Shown here: positions 1 through 8,892 of the stretch, in pieces
Position numbering within the stretch: the first letter of the stretch is position 1
How the letters are laid out: each line of letters starts with the position of its first letter
Assembly: GCF_051859125.1 (NCBI RefSeq)
Contig: NZ_JBHYGG010000024.1
Location: forward strand, 16,083-80,082
Length of the DNA stretch: 64,000 nucleotides
Reading direction: 5' to 3'
DNA from: Gemmata sp051859125
Lineage (GTDB): Bacteria > Planctomycetota > Planctomycetia > Gemmatales > Gemmataceae
Made by a program: the position numbers and the translations under genes
Notes under the pieces: generated by a model
Database searches by the model: none
What the model saw: only the letters and a program-made list of their open reading frames with translations
Told to the model about the DNA's origin: nothing

Positions 1-2
1 CA

Positions 3-254
3 TACGCGAACTGGCAGATCAGCGGAGAAACGAAGACCGCGATGTTCGTGTTGCTCCACACGATTACAGCCGTTGATCACCACACCCGGGGAGTGACCAT
101 CAACCGGCTCGGTCGGATGGGACCAGCCGCGAAAGAGGCCGTTCCCGCACTCGTCACTGCGCTCAAGGACGCGAACAAGGACAACCAGCGCGCCGCTGCC
201 GCGGCGCTCAAGCTCATCGACCCTGAGGCCGCTAAGGCCGCCGGCGTGAAGTGA
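3..254 (+). CDS. HEAT-repeat protein, C-terminal end only
   Basis: The reading frame is open from the left edge of the window to a TGA at 252-254, so only the last 83 or so codons are present. The visible protein has the HEAT-like pattern GPAAKEAVPALVTALKD followed by RAAAAALKLIDPEAA, that is, paired helices with conserved Pro/Ala/Leu. HEAT repeats act as protein-binding scaffolds and are very common in planctomycetes. Nothing can be said about the rest of the protein or its partners. An internal ATG at 42 exists, but the open frame upstream makes it unlikely to be the true start. Confidence 0.6.
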   Translation, partial: YANWQISGETKTAMFVLLHTITAVDHHTRGVTINRLGRMGPAAKEAVPALVTALKDANKDNQRAAAAALKLIDPEAAKAAGVK

Positions 255-353
255 CGGCCTTCCCCCGGCCGGTCGTGCGAACCGCCCGCCGCATTGCCTC
301 CTCCGTATATTGACCCCTTGCTGAGCGTCGGGGTCTTTCCTTGGAGAGAGTCA

Positions 354-2249
354 ATGGCTGAGTGGCAGCGGACACACACCTGCGGACAGCTCCGCACCGA
401 GCACGTCGGACAGACCGTCACCCTCAACGGCTGGGTGCTCATCACCCGTACCTACGGGAACCAGGTGTTTGTCGATCTCCGCGACCGCTACGGCCTCACG
501 CAAGTGGTGTTCGAGGCCGACGCCGCGGACCTGTTCAAGGAAGGAAAGGAACTCGGTCGCGAGTGGGTCGTCTCGATCACCGGCCTGGTTCGGAACCGGC
601 TCCCCGGGGCCGAGCGGACCGACATTGCGACCGGCACCGTCGAGGTCGAGGCGAAGGTGCTGCGGGTGCTCAACGCCTGCCCGCAGCTCCCCTTCTCCGT
701 CACCGAGTTCCCGGACGAGGAACTGCCGAACGAGGACCTCCGGCTCCAGTACCGCTACCTCGACCTGCGGCGGCGGTCGATCCAGCGCGTCCTCACCCAG
801 CGCCACAAGGTGTGCAAGACGATCCGCGACTTCATGGACGCCAACGGGTTCCTCGAAGTCGAGACCCCGCTGCTCGGCAAGAGCACGCCCGAGGGCGCGC
901 GCGACTACCTCGTGCCCAGCCGCGTGTTCAACGGCGAGTTCTTCGCGCTCCCGCAGTCGCCCCAGTTGTACAAGCAACTGCTGATGATCTCGGGGTACGA
1001 CCGGTACTTCCAGATCGCCCGGTGCCTCCGCGACGAGGACCTGCGGGCCGACCGGCAGCCCGAGTTCACGCAACTCGACGTCGAGATGTCGTTCGTCGAG
1101 CGCGAGGACGTGCTCGCGGTCATGGAGGAGCTCTCGGCCGACATCTTCGAGAAGTGCCTGGGCGTGAAGATCCCGACGCCGTTCCCGCGGCTGTCCTACG
1201 CCGAGGCGATGGCGAAGTACGGCTCCGACAAGCCCGACCTGCGGTTCGGCCTGGAGATCGTGGACGTCAGCGACATCGCCGCGGCGAGCGACGCACAGTT
1301 CATGAAGGCCGCACTGGAAACACCCGGCGCGGTCGTTCGCGCGATCAACGCGAAGGGTGCGGCGGCGACGTTCAGCAACACGCAACTGAAGCCCGGCGGG
1401 GAGCTGCCGAAGGTCGCCGAGACGTACAAGGCCAAGGGGCTCGCGTGGATGAAGGCCGAGAGCGGCAAGCTCACCGGCAGCATCGAGAAGTTCTTCACCG
1501 ACGAGCTGAAGGCGAAGCTCAGGGAGCGGCTCGGCGTCGCCGACGGCGACCTGCTCCTGTTCGTCGCCGACAAGGAAGCGGTGGTGTGCGACGCGCTGGG
1601 CGCGATGCGGACGCACCTCGCGGCGAAGATGAAGCTGTACCAGAACTGGTGGGAGGAGAAGGCCGCGCACGACGAGGCCCAGAAGAAGAAGGTGGACGCG
1701 GCGAAGAAGCGGAAGGAGCTGTACGCGCCCGTTCCGTTCCAGCCGCGGCCCGAGCACTTCAACTTCCTCTGGGTGCTCGACTTCCCCATGTTCGGCTGGG
1801 ACGAGGAGGAGAAGCGGTTCGCCGCGATGCACCACCCGTTCACGGCCCCGATGGACGAGGACCTGCAGCACCTGGCGAAGGACGAGGACCTCGGCAAGGT
1901 GCGGGCCAAGGCCTACGACCTGGTGCTGAACGGGTACGAGGTCGGCGGCGGGAGCATCCGGATCCACCGCCAGGACGTGCAGAGCCGGGTGTTCCAGATC
2001 CTCGGCATGGAGGCGGCCGACGCGCAGGCCCGGTTCGGGTTCCTGCTCGACGCGCTCAAGAGCGGCGCGCCGCCCCACGGCGGCATCGCGCTGGGCCTCG
2101 ACCGGTGGTGCATGATCCTCGCCGGGACGACGAACATCCGCGACGTGATCGCGTTCCCGAAGAACCAGCGGGCGCGCGACCTGATGACCGGTGCGCCGGC
2201 CGCGGTCGACGCCCGACAGCTCAAGGAACTCGGCGTGAAGCTCGGCTAA
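354..2249 (+). CDS. aspS: Aspartyl-tRNA synthetase
   Basis: Class II aminoacyl-tRNA synthetase that charges tRNA-Asp (or tRNA-Asp/Asn in non-discriminating forms) in the cytoplasm. The N-terminal OB-fold begins at MAEWQRTHTCGQL. Motif 2 (RDEDLRADRQPEFTQLD) lies near residue 223 and motif 3 (GIALGLDRWCMILAG) near residue 575. Between them lies the bacterial GAD/insertion domain. At 631 residues it is longer than the roughly 590 usual in bacteria, partly because of a charged Lys/Ala-rich insertion near residues 436-460. I chose the ATG at 354, preceded by GGAGAGAG; an upstream alternative start at 294 lacks homology. A strong intrinsic terminator follows. Confidence 0.96.
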   Translation: MAEWQRTHTCGQLRTEHVGQTVTLNGWVLITRTYGNQVFVDLRDRYGLTQVVFEADAADLFKEGKELGREWVVSITGLVRNRLPGAERTDIATGTVEVEAKVLRVLNACPQLPFSVTEFPDEELPNEDLRLQYRYLDLRRRSIQRVLTQRHKVCKTIRDFMDANGFLEVETPLLGKSTPEGARDYLVPSRVFNGEFFALPQSPQLYKQLLMISGYDRYFQIARCLRDEDLRADRQPEFTQLDVEMSFVEREDVLAVMEELSADIFEKCLGVKIPTPFPRLSYAEAMAKYGSDKPDLRFGLEIVDVSDIAAASDAQFMKAALETPGAVVRAINAKGAAATFSNTQLKPGGELPKVAETYKAKGLAWMKAESGKLTGSIEKFFTDELKAKLRERLGVADGDLLLFVADKEAVVCDALGAMRTHLAAKMKLYQNWWEEKAAHDEAQKKKVDAAKKRKELYAPVPFQPRPEHFNFLWVLDFPMFGWDEEEKRFAAMHHPFTAPMDEDLQHLAKDEDLGKVRAKAYDLVLNGYEVGGGSIRIHRQDVQSRVFQILGMEAADAQARFGFLLDALKSGAPPHGGIALGLDRWCMILAGTTNIRDVIAFPKNQRARDLMTGAPAAVDARQLKELGVKLG

Positions 2250-2358
2250 CGGATTTATTGCGCAAGGTTCGCCCGGGGTCGCGTTCCCGGGCCGACTCGA
2301 TGCGGGGCAGTCACGCCCCGCCCCGAGTCACTCGACACCAACTCTTCCCCGAGTTGTG

Positions 2359-2390
2359 CCCCCCGGACGTTCCGGGGGGTCTTTTCATTT
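2359..2390 (+). terminator. Intrinsic terminator of aspS
   Basis: A perfect 9-bp stem (CCCCCCGGA / TCCGGGGGG, 2359-2367 and 2371-2379) with a 3-base loop is followed by TCTTTTCATTT. It lies 110 bases after the aspS stop and before the opposing cytochrome gene. Confidence 0.85.
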
Positions 2391-2416
2391 CCGGGCAACC
2401 GAGGAGCGGCCGACGA

Positions 2417-4195
2417 TCACTTCTCGGGCTTCTCGCCCTGGGGCGGGTCCTTCGGGAACGTGTGCGCGACCTTCGGCCAGTACACGAAGAAGTCGAAGTT
2501 CGGGTCGTTGTCGTGGTCGTGGCACTTCGCGCACATCGCCGACACGCGGTTGATGATGAGCGACTCCTGCGGCTTCAGCGCCACCTTCCCCCGGTCGATC
2601 GACGGCAGCGCGCCGATCTTCTTGATCACGTCGAGCGGCGGGAGCCGGTCCCCGGCGTTTTGCGCCCAGGGGATCTGCAGGAGTTGCAGCCCGGCATTGT
2701 CCTTGTTCGTCGCGTGCCCGCTGCCGGGCCCGTGGCAGCTCTCGCACCCGACGTGCGCGAGGTGCGGCGTCGCCTTCTGGTCCTCGTACCCGGTCTTGTA
2801 GTGCAGGCCGACGACGTGGCACTGCACGCACTCGCCGTCGAAGTTCCGGAGCGACGGCCGCTTGGCGATCTTCTCCAGCGCGTCGAGCGCGTGACTGTGG
2901 GGCGTCTCCTTCCACCTGGCGAACTGCGCCTGGTGGCAGTTCTGGCACTTGTCCGAGCCGACGAAGCTGAGGTTCATCTTCGGCTGCTGGATCTGGGACG
3001 GGTGCGGGGCCTTCGGCGTCCGAATCAGGAACTTCCGGTCCCGCACGGTCTCGGAGTACGTCTCCAGGAGCGGCAGCACGAAGTTCACCTTGCGCGCCTC
3101 TTCTTCCTTGCCCGGTGTGAGGAAGTCTTCCGTGAGCGGCACGAGCTGGTAGCGGAGGTCGATGCCGCCGCCGGGCTTCTTGAACACGCCCACGACGCCG
3201 ACATACCGCCCCTTGTGCCCGACCTGGACGATGAGCGTCTTGCCGTTGTTCGCCGTGACCGGGAACTGCGGCGGCTCGGGGTCGTCGGCCTGGCACAGGA
3301 CGATCTGGAACTGCGGCCACGCGGTCGCGAGCAGCCCGGCCTCGGTCGAGGTGCCCTGGTACAGCAGCACGTTCACGAGCGGCTTCTTCGCCTGCGCGTC
3401 GAGCGCGGCGACGGCCCCCTTGAGCACCTCGCCGTTGTCGGCGAACGTGACGCTCGGGTCCTCCTTCTTGAGCTCCTCGGCGAGCGACTTGCCGACGATC
3501 CCCACGACCCCGACGGTCGCGCCGCCGACGTTCGCGAGTTCGGCGAGCCCGACCATGGGCCGCTTCGAGCCGGGCGGCGGCGGGTACCGCTCCTCGCGGG
3601 GCTGCGGCTTGTCGTTCGCCAACCCCATGAGGTTGCCGGCGAGCAGGTACGGGGCCTGCTCCTTCTGGACCGCGTACTCGCCGAGGAGCTTGTCGATGCC
3701 GGCGGCGAAGTCGGTCTTGCCGACGCCCACGGCGACGTAGTCCATCTCGCGGAGCGCGTCCATCGTGAACTTGTACTTCAGCCGGGCCTGGTCGTCGATC
3801 GCCGACTTGTGCGGGTACAGGTCGCCGAGGTCGAACCCGACGAGCGACCACCCCTTTGCCTTGAGCGAGTTGAGGAACACGGCCCGCCGCTCCAGCCCGC
3901 CCATCTGCGGGCGACTGCACCCGCACGGCTGGAGGAACCCGAACGTCTGGCCGGTGAGGACGATGGCGACCTCGGGCTTCTGCTTGGGCCACCCGGCGAA
4001 CAGCGGCTGGCCGCCGATCATCGGCTCCGTGCCGGCGGCGGCCGCCGGGTCGGTGCCCGTGGCGGTCGACGGGGTGCGGCTCCACCCGCACGCCCCGAGC
4101 GCGGCGATTCCCAGGGTGACGCCGCCGAGGGCGATCGCCCCCAGCACCCGCACCGCCAGCCCCTTGCCGGGCGGCGTCGTGTCGGCTCCGGTCAT
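2417..4195 (-). CDS. Tetrahaem cytochrome c lipoprotein with a UshA/metallophosphatase-like N-domain
   Basis: A 592-residue predicted lipoprotein: N-terminal hydrophobic segment, then the lipobox LGAC near residue 30. Four CXXCH haem-binding motifs are visible (CQNCH, CVQCH, CESCH, CAKCH) near residues 415, 455, 483 and 553, so the C-terminal part should be a multihaem cytochrome of the c554 type, working in electron transfer outside the cytoplasmic membrane. The N-terminal half (CGCSRPQMGGLERR near residue 97, then GFDLGDLYP) resembles the 5'-nucleotidase/SoxB-like metallophosphatase fold. The start at 4195 has AGGAGG seven bases upstream. It is the last gene of a leftward run with the two genes to its right. 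The redox partner is unknown. Confidence 0.8.
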   Translation of the reverse strand: MTGADTTPPGKGLAVRVLGAIALGGVTLGIAALGACGWSRTPSTATGTDPAAAAGTEPMIGGQPLFAGWPKQKPEVAIVLTGQTFGFLQPCGCSRPQMGGLERRAVFLNSLKAKGWSLVGFDLGDLYPHKSAIDDQARLKYKFTMDALREMDYVAVGVGKTDFAAGIDKLLGEYAVQKEQAPYLLAGNLMGLANDKPQPREERYPPPPGSKRPMVGLAELANVGGATVGVVGIVGKSLAEELKKEDPSVTFADNGEVLKGAVAALDAQAKKPLVNVLLYQGTSTEAGLLATAWPQFQIVLCQADDPEPPQFPVTANNGKTLIVQVGHKGRYVGVVGVFKKPGGGIDLRYQLVPLTEDFLTPGKEEEARKVNFVLPLLETYSETVRDRKFLIRTPKAPHPSQIQQPKMNLSFVGSDKCQNCHQAQFARWKETPHSHALDALEKIAKRPSLRNFDGECVQCHVVGLHYKTGYEDQKATPHLAHVGCESCHGPGSGHATNKDNAGLQLLQIPWAQNAGDRLPPLDVIKKIGALPSIDRGKVALKPQESLIINRVSAMCAKCHDHDNDPNFDFFVYWPKVAHTFPKDPPQGEKPEK

Positions 4196-4344
4196 GGCAA
4201 TCCTCCTCTGGGTTCCGTGGCTCACCCACTCCGATTCGGCACACCGGGCGGAGGTTGTGAAGTGATCGTGGTGCCCCGGTGGGCGGGGGGGAGGAACCGG
4301 GGCGAATTGGTCCAGTCGTGCCGGTCGCGCCGACCGGTGCGGGC

Positions 4345-5856
4345 CTAGCGGGTCCCGTTCCCGCGGACGGGAATGCGGATCCGCTGCGGGTTCGGCCCCT
4401 TCAGCTCGAGCACGATGTACCCGGCCCACGCCCCGCCCTTGGCGTTCGCCGGCACCGACACCTTGAGCCGGTAGTAACCGAGGTCCGGGGCGGCCGGCTG
4501 CTTCTCGAGTTCGACGACCAGGCCCTCGGGGAGCGACGGGTCGTCCCTGACGAGGACCAGCTCCTGGGCGGGCTTGTCGGTGATGACCGTGGTGGCCGGG
4601 GGGAACGAGCCCTCGGAGTACTTGTAGTTCCCGATGGCGATTTCTTTCTGGTTGTTGTCGAGCCAGACGCTCCCGCGGACGAGGGCCTTCACCCGGACCG
4701 ACTTCGCGGTGTCGGCGGTCGAGATGTGAACGTCCCGCTCGAGCGGCCCGAGGTCCGCCCGGCGGTCGCCGACCTTCGGGCTCACGGTGACCGTCATCCG
4801 GTACGCGGACTCGACCCGCACGTTCCGCTTGACCTCCTCCGGCACCCGCTGCATCTCCTCCTCGGTCAACCGGACCGGCGGGCCGACCGACACGAACGGC
4901 CCGGCCTCACCGACGGCCCCACCGACGAGGCGGACGTCCGCCCTGGGGGCGTCGAGGTCGCCCGTCGCGCTCCCACGCGGCCCGCGGGTCGCGGAGTACA
5001 CGACCACGTCGTAGGTGCGGGCCTCGGAGGTTTCTTGCAACTCGCCGGCGTCGATGGATGTTTTGGTGAGGTCGAACGGCTCGACCCCCTCGAACGCGAT
5101 CGCGAACTCGGCCGAGCCGATCTGCTGGGTGCCGTCCACCTGGAGGTTGAACAGCGACTTCAGCTCCTTCGGCGCGACGGCCCCGACCGAGAACCGGAGT
5201 TCGAGGATGCCCCACTGGGGCGACCACCCGTCGGGGTTCGAGCCGGCCGGCACGCTGTACTCGGCGTGCGGGTGGTCGCGGAACACGTACGACTGCCAGG
5301 GGAGGCGGTCCTCGGCGAGGTTCGCGGCGGGCCCGGCGAGCCCGGCCGGCAGCGGCGAGAACAGCCCCCCGGGGAGCGCCGATACGGCCGTCATCTGGAG
5401 CAACTGACGGGTGACGTCCTGCGGGATGGCGGCGACGCGGCCGCCGCTGCACGCGCTGCAACTCACGCCCTTGAGCTGCATGGTCACGGACTTGGTGTTG
5501 CGGTTCTCGAACCAGAACGCGGCCCCGTTCGGGGTGCCGGCCTCGGTCCGGGTCGCCTCGTAGAACCCGGGGAAGGTGCGGTCCTGGAGCGAGCCGTAGG
5601 GGTCCCAGTGCCGGGTGCTGGTAAAGAACCGCAGCGGCGGCTCCCCGGACGACTCGGGCCCCTTGACGCCGCCCACGTCCTGCGGGGTGTACTGCGAGAA
5701 GAAGGTGATCGCGAAGATCACCGCCATCAGCACGCCGACCGGGACGGCGACCTTGAGGGCGGACGTCAGGCCCCCGGCGGCCGGCTCGGGGCGCGGGGCG
5801 GGGGCCGGCTGCGGGGGCGGGACCGCGGCGGGCTCGTTGCTGTTCGGGGGAGTCAT
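4345..5856 (-). CDS. Membrane-anchored protein with DUF1573-like Ig folds
   Basis: 503 residues. A Pro-rich cytoplasmic head (residues 1-30) is followed by one membrane segment (about 35-56, VGVLMAVIFAITFF) and a long exported part. The segment reading AFWFENRNTKSVTMQLKGVSC resembles DUF1573/Ig-like repeats and carries a CSAC cysteine pair that could bind metal or form a disulphide. The C-terminus (AGYIVLELKGPNPQRIRIPV) also looks like a beta-sandwich. No catalytic motif is recognised, so the function is unknown. It lies between the M16 peptidase (96 bases upstream) and the cytochrome gene (149 bases downstream) on the same strand, which suggests a shared envelope role. Confidence 0.7.
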   Translation of the reverse strand: MTPPNSNEPAAVPPPQPAPAPRPEPAAGGLTSALKVAVPVGVLMAVIFAITFFSQYTPQDVGGVKGPESSGEPPLRFFTSTRHWDPYGSLQDRTFPGFYEATRTEAGTPNGAAFWFENRNTKSVTMQLKGVSCSACSGGRVAAIPQDVTRQLLQMTAVSALPGGLFSPLPAGLAGPAANLAEDRLPWQSYVFRDHPHAEYSVPAGSNPDGWSPQWGILELRFSVGAVAPKELKSLFNLQVDGTQQIGSAEFAIAFEGVEPFDLTKTSIDAGELQETSEARTYDVVVYSATRGPRGSATGDLDAPRADVRLVGGAVGEAGPFVSVGPPVRLTEEEMQRVPEEVKRNVRVESAYRMTVTVSPKVGDRRADLGPLERDVHISTADTAKSVRVKALVRGSVWLDNNQKEIAIGNYKYSEGSFPPATTVITDKPAQELVLVRDDPSLPEGLVVELEKQPAAPDLGYYRLKVSVPANAKGGAWAGYIVLELKGPNPQRIRIPVRGNGTR

Positions 5857-5952
5857 GTCCGCGGCTCCAGAACACGTGGCGGCGTCAGAGCGTTCTACGC
5901 CGTTGGCGGGGCCGGGGTTCGGCCGGGGGCGGGCCGAACGAACCCGCGGCCG

Positions 5953-8718
5953 TCACTTCTTCCCGAGCGGCTTCCCGTCCTTGTCGATGGCACCGACGAC
6001 GACGATCGTCAGCGTCTTCGGGTCGAGGTACTTCTTCGCGACCCCCTGCACGTCGGCCGGGGTCACCGACGCGACCTCCTTCTTGTACTTCTCCAGGAAG
6101 TCGAAGCCGAGGCCGTACTTCTCCGCGGCGAGGAGCTGGTCCGCGACCGACGACGTGGTCGTGAACCGGAACGGCAGGCTCCCGAGGAGGTACTTCTTGG
6201 CGTCCTCGACCTCCTCCTTGGAGGGGGCCTCGTCGCGGATCCGGTTGAACTCGCGGAGGAACCCGTGCCGCACGTCGAGGTACTTCTCGGGGAACGTGCC
6301 GATGTACCCGGTGAACGTGCCGGGCTGCGTGCCGGCCCCGCTCGCGATCGTCGCCCGGACGGTGTACGCCAGCCCCTGGCGGTCGCGGAGCGTGGCCGAG
6401 AGCCGGTCGGTGAACCCCGGGCCGGTGCCGAGGACGTTGTCCATCACCAGGAGCTTGTAATAGTCCGGGTTGTCGCGGGTGATGCCGAGCTGGCCGATGA
6501 AGACGTGGACCTGTGCCGCGGTCGGGTCGCTGATGATCTTCTCGACCACGACCGTGCCCTTCGGCGGCGCTTCGACCGCCGGCTTCCCGGCGTCCGACTT
6601 CTTCCATTCCTTGGTGAGCGCCTCGATCCTCTTGAGCATCTCATCGGCCTTGAAGTCGCCGACGAGCGCGACGGTCGTGAAGTTCGGGGCGAACGCGAGC
6701 TTGTGGAACGCCCTGCAGTCGTCGGCGGTGAGCTTCTCGACCGTCTCCCGGGTGCCGTGGCCGGGCCGCCCGTAGGGGTGCTTGCCGTACACCAGCGCCT
6801 GGAACGTCTCCGACGCGAGGCTCTGCGGCTGGGTCGCGGCGTCGTCGATGGCCGCGAGTTGCTGCTCCTTCTGGCGGGCGAACGCCTCGGCCGGGAAGCT
6901 CGGCGCCTGGAGGCACTCGAACAGAAGTCCCAATGCGAGGTCGGTGTCGGGCGTCAGCACCTTGAACGACCCGCCCGAGCCGCCGAGCGAGAGGCTGCCG
7001 CCGGTGTCCTCGATGAGCGCCGAGATCTGCTTGCCGGTGTGCTTGTCGGTCCCCTCTTCGAGCAGCCCGCCGACGAGCGCCGCGACGCCGTTCTTGTCCG
7101 CGGGCTCGCGGAGCCCCACGTCGTTGACGCTGACCGCCCCGACGACGACGGGGAGCTTGTGGTCCTCGAGGAGGATCACCGTCATGCCGTTCGGGAGCAC
7201 GGTGCGCTTGGCGTCGGTCAGGGAGAACGTAGCGGGTCCGCCGGCCGGCTTGTCGGCGGCACGGGCCGCGAGCGGCTTCGCCGGCCCCGCGGCGCCGGCG
7301 CGCTTGCCGCCGCCCTTCTCTGCGTCCTTCTTCTCCGCGTCCTTCTCCTTCGGGTCGTCCTTCGGGACGCTCCACACGATGCACGCCTTCTTGCGGCCGA
7401 GGTACTCCTTGGCGACCCGCTGGACGTCGGCCTTGTTCACCTTCGCGATGCGGTCGAGGTAGTCCCCGAAGAACTTGGCCACGTCGTCGCCGTCGGGGTA
7501 GGTGCTGGTGCGGGCGACGGCGTCGGCGAGGTTGTGAACGCTCTCGCGGGAGAACACGAACCGGGCGAGGAGCTTCTTGCGGGCGCGGGCAAGTTCCTCG
7601 TCGGACACCGGCTCGGTCGCGAGCTTCTCCAGCTCGGCCAGCACCATCTCCTCGGTCTGCTTCCGGTCCTTCCCCTTGAGCAGGTCGAGGCTCACCGAGA
7701 ACCAGCCCGGGTAGCGGCCGGCGTAGTTGCCGGCGTCCACCGACGACGCGACCCGCTCGTCCTCGACCAGCTTGCGGTACAGGCGCGAGGTCTTCCCGTC
7801 GGCGAGGACGTACTGCACCACGTCGAGGATCGGGTCCTCGGCGGTCCCGACCGCGACGGTGTTGAACCCCATCACCATGCGGGGCTGGTCGAACTTCGAC
7901 TCGAACTCCTTGCGGGCCGGGCCGTCGCGGTCCTTGAAGTACGTCGGCACCTTCCGCTTGGGCAGGTCGCCCTTGGGGATCGCGCCGAACATCGTCTTGA
8001 CCTTGGCCATCGTCTCGGCGGCGTCGAACCCGCCGGCGATGACGAGCGCGGCGTTGTTCGGATGGTACCACTTGTCGTAGTGCCGCTTGATGACCTCGGC
8101 GGTCGCCGCCTGGACGTGCTCGCGCTGGCCGATGACCGGGTGCGAGTACGGCGACTCCTTGGGCCACAGCATCGCGAGGACGGCCTTGTACTCCAGGTCG
8201 CCGGGCTGGTCCTCGTTGCCGTTCAGCTCGGAGATGACGGCCCCCTTCTCCTGCTGGAACTCGTGCTTGGCGTCGATGCGGATGTTCCGCATCCGGTCGG
8301 CCTCGATGTCCAGGGCCGACTGCCACCGGTCCGCGGCGAAGTCGAAGTGGTAGACGGTCATGTCCTCGGACGTGTACGCGTTGTTCCGCCCGCCGTTCCG
8401 CTGGGTGGCGCGGTCGATGTCGCCGGGCATCAGCTTCTCGGTGCCCTTGAACATCAGGTGCTCGAGGTAGTGCGACAGGCCGGTCTGGTCCTTCTCCTCG
8501 TCCGCGCTGCCGACCTTGTACGCGACCATCACCGACACGGTCGGCGAGCCCTTCACCGGGAGCAGGTACACCCGCAGGCCGTTTTCGAGCGTGGCGGTCT
8601 TGAGGTCCTTGAACACCGCCTGGGCGGTCTTCACGAGTTCGGCGCTCGAGACCGGCTCGGCGGCCCGGGAGATCTGGGGGGCGAGCACGAGGCAAAGCGC
8701 GATGGCGGCCCGAGACAT
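5953..8718 (-). CDS. M16 family (pitrilysin-type) zinc peptidase, two-domain
   Basis: 921 residues with an N-terminal signal-like segment (MSRAAIALCLVLAPQISRAA), so probably exported. The first M16 domain has the inverted zinc motif HYLEH at residues 83-87. After a Lys/Asp/Glu-rich linker (KEKDAEKKDAEKGGG) comes a second M16 domain in which the HXXEH position reads GGLLEEGT, that is, without the zinc ligands. One active plus one inactive half is the normal architecture of this family. M16 enzymes degrade peptides in the periplasm. I chose the ATG at 8718 because it gives a signal peptide and has AAAGGAT upstream; longer frames to the right have no homology. Confidence 0.92.
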   Translation of the reverse strand: MSRAAIALCLVLAPQISRAAEPVSSAELVKTAQAVFKDLKTATLENGLRVYLLPVKGSPTVSVMVAYKVGSADEEKDQTGLSHYLEHLMFKGTEKLMPGDIDRATQRNGGRNNAYTSEDMTVYHFDFAADRWQSALDIEADRMRNIRIDAKHEFQQEKGAVISELNGNEDQPGDLEYKAVLAMLWPKESPYSHPVIGQREHVQAATAEVIKRHYDKWYHPNNAALVIAGGFDAAETMAKVKTMFGAIPKGDLPKRKVPTYFKDRDGPARKEFESKFDQPRMVMGFNTVAVGTAEDPILDVVQYVLADGKTSRLYRKLVEDERVASSVDAGNYAGRYPGWFSVSLDLLKGKDRKQTEEMVLAELEKLATEPVSDEELARARKKLLARFVFSRESVHNLADAVARTSTYPDGDDVAKFFGDYLDRIAKVNKADVQRVAKEYLGRKKACIVWSVPKDDPKEKDAEKKDAEKGGGKRAGAAGPAKPLAARAADKPAGGPATFSLTDAKRTVLPNGMTVILLEDHKLPVVVGAVSVNDVGLREPADKNGVAALVGGLLEEGTDKHTGKQISALIEDTGGSLSLGGSGGSFKVLTPDTDLALGLLFECLQAPSFPAEAFARQKEQQLAAIDDAATQPQSLASETFQALVYGKHPYGRPGHGTRETVEKLTADDCRAFHKLAFAPNFTTVALVGDFKADEMLKRIEALTKEWKKSDAGKPAVEAPPKGTVVVEKIISDPTAAQVHVFIGQLGITRDNPDYYKLLVMDNVLGTGPGFTDRLSATLRDRQGLAYTVRATIASGAGTQPGTFTGYIGTFPEKYLDVRHGFLREFNRIRDEAPSKEEVEDAKKYLLGSLPFRFTTTSSVADQLLAAEKYGLGFDFLEKYKKEVASVTPADVQGVAKKYLDPKTLTIVVVGAIDKDGKPLGKK

Positions 8719-8892
8719 GCGTGATCCTTTCCGTCCTGGCACAGGAGTGTGCACGTTCAGTGTATCGCGCCGGACCGGCCGGTGAGAACGCCGCGGGCGG
8801 CAGAATCGTTCAAGTCCCGGGGGCGCGGGGCCGATGACTCCTGCGCTTACCGAAACGGGCCAGTCCGCCCATACCGCCCGGAGGGGCCCGCG

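Noticed and set aside
362..4348. Very long open frames (more than 1000 codons) over aspS and the cytochrome gene, and similar ones over the M16, kinase and DUF genes
   Set aside because: High GC makes long antisense or shifted frames common; their products are Arg/Pro/Gly-rich with no family signature and overlap well-supported genes.
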